A stretch of 64,000 bases of DNA, from assembly GCA_963556495.2 (NCBI GenBank), contig OY747721.1:10611649-10675648 (forward strand). Reading direction: 5' to 3'. The notes beneath the pieces were generated by a model, which was given only the letters and a program-made list of their open reading frames with translations, had not been told where the DNA came from and did no database searches. Positions 1 through 10,900 of the stretch are shown here, one piece after another. The DNA is from Valencia hispanica (taxonomy: Eukaryota > Chordata > Actinopteri > Cyprinodontiformes > Valenciidae). Positions within the stretch are counted from its first letter, which is position 1; every line of letters starts with the position of its first letter. The translations under genes were made by a program, and so were the position numbers.

Positions 1-107
1 TTGCCTTGAAGAATGGCTCTTTATAAAAAGCGATCACATGGGCTTTTAATATTTTTAGTTTTAAACGGATTCCTCCTGACTAAGGTTTCTCTTTGAACCT
101 CGTCCAG

Positions 108-3100
108 GTTACCTGAACGTGCTGGTGAACAGCCAATGGCGGACCTGCTGGTGTCTCATAAAGAACGGACAGCTGTGGTTTTACCAAGACAAGGGAAAGA
201 ACAAAGTGAGCCAGCCAGCAGTGACCCTGGAGGGCTGCAGCGTTTTGCCTGACCCCAGCCCTGAGCACCTCTACTCCTTCAGGATTGACTTGGACGGCAC
301 ACAGATCGCAACGTTAGAGGTATATAAATACCGTATTTCTCTCAAACAGGAGATAAATAAATGCATGAGACTTTGCACGCCGTCTGTTACTTTTAACCTG
401 ACCGCAGCACAGTGGGTTTCAGCTGCTGACCTGTGGAGTATTTTGCTGCTAATTTAGAAGAGGGTATTGTAAATAGATCCTGATAACCATTCGGATGTAG
501 TGTGTTTCCTGTCCAAGGCTAATTTTCTCACGAGGGCTGACTTCTTTAATCTTGCTCTGACAAACAAGCAAAGTGTAATATAATCCCTAACACCCACCTA
601 TTTTAAAATACATTTTCTGCTCACATCTGACTTGGTGTATATAAGACGTAGATACACACAAGAAAGGGTGGTCCTCTGTGCTGGTGTGTGTTTGTGTGTG
701 TGTGAATGGATGGATGTGAAGGGTGTGGTTGTGTTGGGATTTCAGAGACTAAAGCTACTCCCTTTTTTTATTAGTCCTTCAGTACCACCCAGCTGCAGTG
801 CGTATTTGGTCATAGGCTTTGGAATTTATTATTTCATCTTGAGGCCTCCTCCATTTTATTTTTCCAAACTCATCCCTGTTTTAGAGAAGCTGTATGTAGC
901 TTGGAGGGAGTTTTATACTCGTATCTGCTGCTATGATTCTATACAGTTCAAACATGAGGATCACAAAAGGCTTCAAGCAGCTGTTTTATTATATATGTGG
1001 TCCTAATCTACTACATTGTTAAAGCATAAAAACTTCAATGTGTTTTGCATAAATGTATCACATGAAATCATAAAATCCCCCTAAGTACCAAAGTGAAAGG
1101 AAAATCATAAGTTTTTTTTTAAAGCTTTACAATAAAAATCTAAACATTATGACATGCAGTTCCATCCAGGGTTGCCTTGCATTTAGCTTCATTCATCTTC
1201 CCTTTTACTCTGACAAGTTTTCCATGTCCATGCTGAAGAAACCGTAATATAGCCACCACCATCTTTCACCATGGGTATGGTGTATTTAGCATGATGTGCA
1301 TAGGCCTGTCACGATAATAAATTTCGCAGGACGATAAACTGCCCCAGAAATTATTGCGATAACCCACAATATTGTCGTTTTGAGGCTATTTTCAACTAAT
1401 GTAATAATAATGCATGTACACCCTCTGAACAATCAATAAACTTTAATTTCTAAGGAATATTTACCACTGGAACTGAAATACATTTTTATTATCCAATATA
1501 AATTAACAGAACAACCGAAATAAAAAACATTGGATGAACTCTGTAAACAAAATATTAATCACTTTGCTCAGACAAGTGAACCTGGCAAAACAACCAGTTA
1601 GGAGTTTTGTAAACTAAAGAAAAACACACAAAAACACTTAGTTTGAATGAAAAAAGACATCCCATCTTACTCTGCCACTATGGACCATTTATGCCTTTTT
1701 TCATACAGTCTCTTTGGTAGAAACGCGAGGAAAACAAACAAACATGCGAAATGGAAATTATCGTAGCTGGAAAAATCGAGTACATTTGAATGTATCATGC
1801 GATTAATTGATTTATTGTGACAGGCCTAGGAGTACTGTTTTCTGCCACACTTAGTTATTTGCACACAAGCCAAAAGTTTAATTTTGTTCTAAATTGACAG
1901 AGCACTTTCTTCCACATGCTTGTTGAGTCCTCAATATGGCTTGGGACCAACTTTAAATGATAGCTTTCTTTGAAAAAAAAAAAAAGTTTCATCTTGCCAC
2001 CCTTCCAGAGAGGCCAGGTTTCTGGAGTGCACAACTAGCAGATGTCTTGTTGATTGATTTTGCCACCTGAGCTGTGGATGTCTGCAGCTCCTCCAGAGAT
2101 GTCACAGGAATGTTGAGATGTTTAGGACGTAACCCTGCTTTAGATTTCTCCCCAATGTGGTCACAGTGTTGTTTATTTCACTGATGTTCATTACCAAACA
2201 CACTAGTGGCTCCTATTTACTGTTCAGGCAACTTCTGAAGGTAAATGGTCAGACTGGATTTTATTTTGTGGTATTGCCGTATATGGGGATGAATACAAAT
2301 GCATGCCGTGCCATTTTTTTGAAAAAAAAAGAAAGAAAAAGTTTTAAAACTAAGTTGCAATGAAATTTAAAGCGGAAAAAGTTCAAGGGGTGTGAATAGT
2401 TTTGTAAGGCATTGTTAGTAGCAAACAGTTCACATCTTAAATACTGTTGTAGCAATCACTTCATTAATCCAAAGCAATGGATGGCATGTAGCATAAACCC
2501 ATGTGGCTTTAGACCCATGATGTTGCAAGTGTTTGTTTTGTATTAAGTGCACATTCCTTCATTTCTCCTCCTGTCCCTCCCACAGGCAAAAACCTCAGCA
2601 GATATGGGTCACTGGTTGGGCCTCCTGTTGTCACAGACGGGGACCAAAACGGACCCGGAGGACCTGACCTACGACTATGTTAACTCTGAAAGGGTCAACA
2701 GCATCGTCAACGCTGCAAAGACTTCCTTTTAGTAAGTTATTATCCTGGTATTCACCAGAAGAGTCACAGCTCTCTATTGCTTTGCAGCATTTACAGTAGG
2801 TGAGACCTTTCTATGCATGTGTTTCTCTCTAGCTTGATGCTAAGGAGGTATTCAGAGTCAAATACATACATAGACACCCTCCCTTCTGTTCTTCAAAACT
2901 CTGATGAGCTGTACGATGACGTTGCATCAATAGCTGATCCTGAGGTAGGCATGCCAAAGAATAATCCCTGATGGGTCGTGCTGTTTTCACTTTCACTTTG
3001 ACATGTGCTCCCTTCATCTGGCTGCTTTCCATCTATAACATCCTCCACCCATGTCATACAGGATGCTGAGGAGAACACCCTGCACAACAGCGAGGAGGAA

Positions 3101-6100
3101 AACAATTCCCAGGAACACAATGCAACACAGCCAGACAATGCCAAAGGCGCAGAACAAGAGGCCGACGACAGAATTTACCTGGACCTGGTCCCCATGCACT
3201 CCTTCCTCCACACGGCCTGTGGAGCTAAAGCTTCTCCTCCTACCAAGGAAGCTTCAAGAGTTTGTCCAATCCCAGGAGAGGTCCTGAAGGATTCCTCTTG
3301 CCAAGTTAAAGGGGTAGGTAATTTACGGTAATTGTCGTAGCCCTCATCGGTCTAAAGTCTAAACGTCACAAACAATAGATGTGCATGGGAAATAGACATA
3401 ATATTCACAAAACAAGATCTGAAAACTTTCAACCTTCATAAACAAGTAGTTTATTCTGACGTAATAATGCAGCGACTTGGAAAGTGTAGTCTCAGAAGTA
3501 GAAAGGGTCTTACTCAGAGAAAAGTACAGAGAGCCGGTTCCAGTAGAAAGGAGCCTGGCAACTAAAAGCTGTTTCCCTTTATCCATTTTCTAGAAACTAT
3601 AGAAAATAGCAGTAAACCTGCAGTCAAAGTCCTCCATTGAGAGAAAATGTGAAACAATAAAATCTACAATAACAATAAAATACAGCATCCAGAGCTTCAT
3701 ATGTTCAAGAAATTTTTTTTAATTGTATTCTGAATGTAATAAGGAGCTAATGAAGAAAATCTAAAACAGACTAAATGTGATCTCTACTTTTAACTCTTGG
3801 TTCTTATCGCTTTCTTTTTTTTAACTTTTAGATGATACAAGTTGTTATAGTCCAGTCTGTAAATTAGAAATGAATGGACTAGTTTTTCTGTTTCACTTTG
3901 GAACAAAATATTTCTAACTTTATTGTTTTTGAGTAACTGACTAACCAGTTTGTTTTTTGTCCAAAGATAAGAAGCAAAGCATTAAGTCATCCATGCTTTT
4001 ATGTCTTCAAGACATGCTTGTCTAAATCAGGGATTCCCAAAATTCAGGTCAGGGAGGCTCAGAATGAATAAGTATGTTTTTTTTAGAGCCTAACCAGAAG
4101 TTATCACGATTATGAAAATAATTATGATTAAGCATGTTTATGCTATATATGTTGGAGGAGATAAGAAATGCACTTACAAATTGATACAATCAGGATACTG
4201 ACTGTTTGGTCTAATAAATGCATTTGTCTGACTTTCTGGATAAATATAGCTGAGTATCGTTACCATACAAAGAATATTTAGCAAATGCTGTCCAATAATA
4301 AACAGAATAGTAAAAGACACACAGTAAAAAAATTCAGGTTTTTATGACTTTAAGATGTGCTTGTTGTATAAATAACTGAATAGATTATTCAGTTTTATCA
4401 GGTAAGTAATGGGAATTTATTCTATGCGTAGTCATTTTTATTAGCTGATCTTTGCACAGTTGGACAGACTAAATCAATCCATGCTTCATTTTCCAGGTCA
4501 CTTCAATAAATCGCACTGAGTTAGATTCTACACCTGTGGTAAATGAGCCAAATTCAGCGTCTTCCTTTAGCAAACTGGAACAGCAGCGATCACAGAGTCC
4601 CCTACAAACTCAGCCTGTCAAGCCTCCATCACAAAGTCAGGAGACCTCAAAAAGGAACAGCCTGGGGATCCCACAGGCCTTTAGTCCGCCTGGAGCACAG
4701 ATACATAAGGGCCCAACAGCTGCCGGAGCTTGGCTCCCTCACAGCCCACAACCGGCACGGCCAAAGGCACACACCATAGGTGAGTGCACACAGTGACTTT
4801 AATCTCAAGACTTTCTCAGTTTCTCTGCAAAAGCAGAAATGTTTACCTTGACTGATGTAGAATGGCTACCTCTAGTGGAAAGATGGAACCATTACAGCGA
4901 GTGGCTCTTCTTTTTTCTTTTTTTTCAGTGGTTGTGATTTTCTTATCCTATTTATTTTTTATTACCCTAAAAGCTGATCAAGTTTACCAGCTCAAAAGAA
5001 CAAAAAGTATGTAGAGTTTTCTAAGATACTCAACATAAAAATAATAGGAAAAGCACAGAATATTACTGTCAATAATCATATCGGTGGACAAGCAGACAGG
5101 AAGCAGTAAAAAAAATAAAAACACACGATATTTGTAGATCAACCCCTTTACCCTATTCCTCCCTATCTAATCTGACAACCTAATTAAGAAAGGACTTTAA
5201 AAAAGGAAGGATGTATAAGATTTGTGGTTTTGTGAAACTGGCTTTTATAATTGCAGTGCTAATTTTATCGTGTGGTAGAATGGGTTGCCACAAAGAGTAA
5301 TACCTGTTTGAACACCCCCTAATTGAAAATGTTATTTTCTCTCATTTAAAAAAATGACAATCTGTCAAGAAGATTCTGATTGGAAGATTTCCAAATCTAT
5401 CAGAATAGAATTAGTTGTGAAAAACGTAACAAATACTGCAATTTTTTTCTCAGGGAGTTCCAGTGCCGTTGAGATCAAACTTGGTAAGAATCGCACTGAG
5501 GCGGACCTGCGCCGCTACATAGATGAGCGCGATCGTCTGGAGAAGGAGAGGGAGGAAGTAAGGAGCATCCTGGCCAACCTGAAGAAGGAAAAGAGGGAAA
5601 CAAAGGAGGAGCTCAGCGCTTGCCAAGGTACAGCTTGCTGCTTTACAACTGTGACATGGCACTGTTGTGAGGTTTTCAGTAAAGGTTTTGGCCGGTACCT
5701 GTGTGATGTCTTCAGATCCTAAGCACCAGGCTTTGCTGGAGGCCTGTCTGAAGCAGAAGGAAGAAGCGTGTCGGGAGGCAGAGCACCGCAGGGTGGAGGT
5801 GGAGCTTCGACTGGTAGAAGTGAAAGAAAGTCTGAGGAAAGTGGAATCGGGGCCTTTTACACTGGGAACCACACTGGACAGCAGTCTCCAGGACTCCCCA
5901 ACAGTAAGTTTCATCTGGTCTAGATGTGTGACTTCAGGGTAGATTTTGCCAAACTAACACGAGCTCAAAACTTTGTTTCCTTCAGACTAAAGCTGCAACT
6001 TTGCCCAATCCCCAAATATCATCATCATCATCTTCAACACAAGCAGCATCACCGTTATCATCTTCATCCTCACCGTCCCAACCCCCCAACCAGAGCATGA

Positions 6101-6311
6101 GTGCAGATTCTCCAGTAAACTCTGCCTCAGCTCTTAAAAACCGACCTACTTCCATCATCGCCACAAAAGGCAACGTCCTGCAGAAAGCCAAGGTAAGACA
6201 TGTATGACTGGAGCAAACATTTGAGCTACATCATTAAGTCATATTATTTCGGGTTAAATCTACTAACTGTTTTTCTTTTTATAGGAATGGGAGAAAAAAT
6301 CCACCACTTAA
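108..6311 (+). CDS. afap1l2: Actin filament-associated protein 1-like 2 (XB130), 3' part
   Basis: Nine coding exons with consistent GT/AG sites and phases: 108-319, 2586-2731, 2833-2944, 3062-3313, 4497-4779, 5454-5627, 5716-5903, 5986-6192 and 6285-6311 (TAA stop at 6309). About 533 codons are visible; the N-terminal part lies upstream of the window. The first two exons encode the second PH domain (YLNVLVNSQWRTCW, later MGHWLGLLLSQTGTKTDPED). Next come likely phosphotyrosine motifs (YDYVN, TYIDTLP, DELYDDV, RIYLDLVP), a Ser/Pro-rich linker, then a charged coiled coil (IKLGKNRTEADLRRY to LRKVESGPFTLGTT). The C terminus LKNRPTS...LQKAKEWEKK is diagnostic of AFAP1L2. The family is a cytoplasmic adaptor that links Src and PI3K signalling to actin. 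A TCA-repeat tract gives poly-Ser in exon 5986-6192. It is convergent with VWA2. The assignment is by sequence recognition. Confidence 0.94.
1150..2425 (-). mobile_element. Degenerate Tc1-type transposon, antisense, in an AFAP1L2 intron
   Basis: The antisense transposase landmarks 'gccaccaccatctttcacca' and 'gctgtggatgtctgcagctc' are present, ending with the Tc1-like terminal sequence 'gtgaatagttttgtaaggca'. It is the same family as the sense copy at 12225-13305, in opposite orientation. No ORF survives. The left terminus is missing, and a second element (1301-1828) interrupts it. Confidence 0.7.
1301..1828. mobile_element. hAT-like MITE nested in the Tc1 fragment
   Basis: The terminal inverted repeats are TAGGCCTGTCAC at the left and GTGACAGGCCTA at the right, 528 bases apart, with no coding capacity. 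The flanking sequences at 1293-1300 and 1829-1836 are not a clean 8-bp duplication, so the hAT assignment rests on the TIR style alone. It splits the older Tc1 copy and is therefore younger. Confidence 0.6.
3410..3900 (-). repeat. Eroded LINE 3'-end fragment in an AFAP1L2 intron
   Basis: The segment 'ggagcctggcaactaaaagctg...cagtaaacctgcagtc' is a diverged match to the better-preserved antisense LINE copies at 10435-10620 and 21500-21680. The frame is destroyed. Outside this fragment, the rest of the 3314-4496 intron shows only AT-rich sequence. Confidence 0.5.
4780..5453. other. AFAP1L2 intron with nothing recognised
   Basis: AT-rich intron between the Ser/Pro linker exon and the coiled-coil exon. 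I see no repeat termini, ORF or RNA-like structure in it. Confidence 0.6.
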
Positions 6312-6677
6312 ATGGAAGCTTGTTCAATCTGCACAAACATTAGAACCCCAGAGGGCCAAGGAGACCGAAGCCCAAGCTGAAAACTTCTTGAACACCACTG
6401 GATGCTTTATGATAACATGACTTCTTTAATTAGTTTATTTGCAAAGGAGCAAATTTAAGTTACTGCAATTGGGCCAGTGTTGCAGACACAAGAATACAGC
6501 ACATTTCAAAACCACAAACATTTTTAAATAGATAAAAATCCCTTTACTAAACTGTCTATTGTGTAAAATCTAGATTGTAGCTTGGTTCATTTATGCTGGT
6601 AGCCAAGATGTAAATATATCTACACCATTTATTCAGGCTTTTTGCTTATTGCTAGCTAAAACTGCACTTTTTATTCA

Positions 6678-6683
6678 AATAAA
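6678..6683 (+). terminator. AFAP1L2 poly(A) signal
   Basis: A canonical AATAAA lies about 370 bases after the AFAP1L2 stop codon, in an AT-rich 3' UTR with no other ORF. A cleavage site 10-30 bases further on is inferred. Confidence 0.6.
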
Positions 6684-7019
6684 ATTGTTCTGAAAAAATG
6701 AAAAAAAAGTCCTGCTTATTTTTTAACGCTATACTGTAGTTTCCATCTTGTTTAATTAAAAATGACCAGAATGACAAAGAATGAATAACGTTTGCTACAT
6801 TTCTAGATAAGCTGCTATTGTTTCATTTTATTAGAGTTTAATGTTAAGATTCTTTGGTTTCTTTAAATGACTAACTTTTTTACCTCACATAAAGCCACAT
6901 TTTTTTTATTATTATTAGCTGGAGATTGACAGATGGATTGGTGCTTTATCTGTTGTAATGCGGGGGCTGCTCTGGTCCGTTGTGGTCAGGAAACAAAAAA
7001 GAAATGCTCTCGATTTGTC

Positions 7020-7295
7020 AGTTCATCTACATTCCAACCCTAACCTAAGTTCATGAGATATGGACCCTGGATACAAGCAGCCAAAATGAGATTCCGCTGG
7101 AAGATGGCCGGCATCTGCCTTAGAGATAGGGTGAGGAGCTCCCTCCTCTGGGGGGACCTCAAAGTAGAGCTGCTGCTTCTCCACACTGAAAGGAGTCAGA
7201 TGAGGTGATTCAGGCATCTGATCAGGATGCTTCCTGGGAACCTTACTTTGGAGGTTTCCCAGACAGGTCCCACTGGGAGGAGACTGAGGAAGACT
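7020..7295 (-). repeat. Teleost interspersed repeat fragment
   Basis: Its diagnostic stretches are 'aaagtagagctgctgcttct' and 'gaggtgattcaggcatctga'. The same family appears in the opposite orientation at 15690-15990. The family is widespread in fish genomes. I believe it is retrotransposon-derived but cannot name the clade securely. No intact ORF is present. Confidence 0.45.
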
Positions 7296-7977
7296 CAAAA
7301 ATCACTGGAAGGGTTACTTTTGGGCATCTGCAAATTTAAGCTGACCTTGAAAGGTTGATTTTGGAGCAGGTGCTTTGATATTGGGGATACTAAACTTCCT
7401 TCTATATGGATAGTAACACCCAATGGCTTCCAGTTTCTAAAAGGCTTGATCCTTGGTGTTTCCAGGGGAAATTATGGAATATCCCAATTTCCTTTCATTC
7501 GAGGGTGAGAGTTTTGTCAGAAGGTTGAAACTTGGGTTTTCAAAGAGGGCAATGACTGCAGTCGTACATCCAAACTTATTTTGGAGGACTTGCATGCATC
7601 CCTAAGAGCCTAAAGTTAGGATGACAATGTCGATTATGACTGTATTCGCATTTCTGATGAGAGCTGTGGTGAAATTATTAGCTGCAAAAATAGAGAAACA
7701 TCTCAGGGTTAGTCATTAGTCACAAAACAGGACACGTATAATGTTATATTAAAGTTTATATACTGAAACACCCAACACAATTATTAGGAATCAGTTTTAT
7801 AAAGACAAAACTTTACAAAAACAAACGAGATACAGTACATGCAAGTATTATGCCGATGTTCCTGCGTCCAACATTAAATACTGAAAAATGAACAACCAGG
7901 TTTCACTTGACTCCACAAATATTCCTGGTTTTGAAGTGTTCATGTGTTCTTTGTTTCTCTGTATTATTTGTAGTGTC

Positions 7978-10900
7978 TCAGGCAGTGTGTCTCCGGCGAT
8001 GTAGTTTGTAGTGATGCAGGAGCTCCTGGTGGCTTTTCTTCTGTCTGCCCTTTTTCCTCAGACCAGCAGGTTTTGGAACATCCCCTCTGGAGGAGGATTT
8101 ACTGCTTCCTGAAAAGAAAGAAAAGCGCAAAACAGGTTGTGATATCTGCAAATGATCCACGGTCATGGCCAACAGTTTTTGCTTCGACGCAAATACAATT
8201 TGGAAAGGTCTGGAATTTGATTTAAGTATTTTCCAGCTCCGGATGAGAATAGGAAAAAAACAAAACAAATGGGGTGTGAGAATTTGTGGGTGTTGGTTCA
8301 ACTGCATGCAGAGTGAAGTGAAAACATTTAGACAAGTAAAACAAGAAGGGCATCAGAAAAGCCACCTCTGTCCATCTAAAATTCAAGGACAAGAAAGCAC
8401 CTGAATGGAAAAATGCTGCATGGTTATTTTCTGATTAATCATCCTGTCCAGGGTGGTTATACATATAAAGTTGCCTTGCCTTGAATGTCCCGCCTGAAAT
8501 TGAGATTCAACAAAACTGGAAACCTTTTTCCCCATCTGTTATTGTACACTTTTAATGAGTCTGAATTGTGACCTCAGCTTCATGAACTGAGCTTGACAGG
8601 ACTGGTATCCTGCTGTGGTCTACTGCTGCTGTAGCCCATCTGCTTCAAGGATGTTGTGCATTGTGTTAAGGGATGGTGTTCTGCATCTCTAGATTGTAAA
8701 GAGGCCTTTTTGTCCACCTAACTACTTCTTATTGGATATTTTCTCTTTCTTTGGAACAAAAACGGTACAAAATCTGTGTACAGTCAAAAACAAGTACAGG
8801 TTTTTGGTCTGGACAAAGGCAACATTGCTCCACATCACATGTTCGGTTTGGATTTCCTAAAATGTGATCAGAATAAGATCAGGGAAGATCATGTTTACAT
8901 CCAAGTTTTGAGCCGCAAGGAGATGGAAAAAGGGAGAAATTACAGTAAACATTAAAAAAGGACAAAGAATTTAGGAAATGATAGAGTTCATTACAGCACT
9001 TACGTGTTTCACAGTGTGGCCCTTCATAGCCTTGGCACTGACACCTGAAGCTCCCTCCTAAAAGGATGCAGATTCCAGCATGCATACAGGGGTTTGGCTT
9101 GCACAGGTTCACAGGTTTCTTAACCTCTGACATAAACAAAAAGGCAACTATTTACATGCATTTTTCACTTCACATTTTTAGGTTATATACATAGAGACAA
9201 GAAATAATCCTACAAAATTAAATAGTTGTGATGATATCACACCTGTTTTAACAGACCATTAAAGGTTGTTTAACAATAACAAATTATTTTACCTGAGCAC
9301 ACCATCTGAACCAGCACGTCCTCAAAGTACTTGAGATCCTCATAAGATGGAACAGAGATCATGTACTCCTCTGAACCTGCGATCATCATCAGCTTGTCTC
9401 TCTGCATGTCTCCAATACCCACCACAAAAACTGAAACTCCACTGTCTCTTATCTTCTGAGCCGGCACAACGGCATCGTCCGCGCCCGAGCCGTCCGTCAC
9501 CACCACCACGGCCTTGTTGACCCCCGGCCTGGCACCGTTGGCCACCGTCAGGACTTTGGAGTAGATGTGGAGCAACGCTGCGCCAGTCGACACCCCTCCA
9601 CCCATGTAGCTGGCTTCCCCCACGGCCTTGAGGATGGCAGAGCCGGACTTGTGGGCATCCAGGCTGAAGACTGTGGTAGCTCTGCGGTTGTAGGCCACCA
9701 GGGCTACCTGAGCCACGTCGCGGTTGATGTCGAACTGGACGGTGATGCTCCGCACAAAGTTCTGCAGGGTGGCAAAGTTCTCACGGCCAACTCCAATTGA
9801 GGCATCCAAGGCAAACACCAAGTCTGCTGCCTGCCCCAGACACCCTGAAAAAACAAGACATGTTAAGTATTAAAGGTAGAAAAGGAAAACTCAAGAGAGA
9901 CTCAAGAAACTCAAGAAATTTTCAAATCCAGAAATTTCCTTTTTCCAAAAGTAACTTTTTAATTCTTTCAATGAAGCTACTCCCAAATGCTGGCTATTGT
10001 TGAAAGAAACTTCCAAGAGAACCAGGCTCAGTACAAGCGGCCATCTGCCACGATCGTCTGGGGGTTTGAGAAGACAGAGCAGAGACACGGAAAGAACAGA
10101 AGATCTGAAATAAGAGTACTTTCTATATTAAAGAAAGTAAAAAGTTGATAACAGGACACGGGGGATGTTAAGCCATCGAGACCATTGTCCCAGTCGACGA
10201 CCCCCGTCTAACAGGGCATTGCAGCTAAGCAGGATACCAGACCAGGTACAGCTTCTATGGAGAGAAAAACACTGGGAGAAAACAAAGTTAACAGTCGAAA
10301 TAACAGCATATAACACAACTGGAGAGTAGTAGAAGAGAAAAGTAGCAGAGTGAAGAAAAGGGGTAAGTCTGTCCTCCAGCAGTCTAAGCCTATAGCAGCA
10401 TAACTACAGAGATAGCTCAGGATGACCTAACCCACTAACTATAAGCTTTATCAAAAAGGAAAGTTTTAAGCCTGGCCTTAAAAGTAAACAGAGTGTCTGC
10501 CTCACAGACTAAAGCTGGGAGCTGGTCCCACAGGAGAGGAGCCTGATAACTAAAAGATCTGCCTCCCATTCTACTTTTAGAAATCCTAGGAACCACCAGT
10601 AAACCTGCAGTCTGAGAGCAAAGTGCTCTGTTCTGAACATATGGAACAATCAGCAATGTGATCTCTCTTTTTAATATTCATCGGAACTTTTGCTGCAGTA
10701 TTTTGGAACAACTGAAGGCTTTTAATTGCATTTTGTGGACTTCCTGATAGTAAAGAATTACAGTAGTCCAGCCTCGAGGTAACAGATAGATGGACTAGTT
10801 TCTCAGCATCACTCCTGGACAGGATGTTGCTAATTTTAATAATATTCCTAAGGTGAAAGAAGGAAATCCCAGAAACCTGTTTAATTTGAATGTCATGTCT

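Larger units (their letters stand above)
6312..7977. other. AFAP1L2-VWA2 convergent intergenic region
   Basis: This holds the AFAP1L2 3' UTR and presumably the VWA2 3' UTR, which runs the opposite way from 7977. A repeat fragment lies at 7020-7295. No clear AATAAA was found for VWA2 close to its stop. No further gene is supported. Confidence 0.6.

Noticed and set aside
632..1006. 124-codon plus ORF in the first AFAP1L2 intron
   Set aside because: Low-complexity start, no recognisable domain, and it lies inside an intron without splice support.
5450..5914. Minus-strand ORF of 154 codons
   Set aside because: It is antisense to the AFAP1L2 coiled-coil exons, and reads across an intron.
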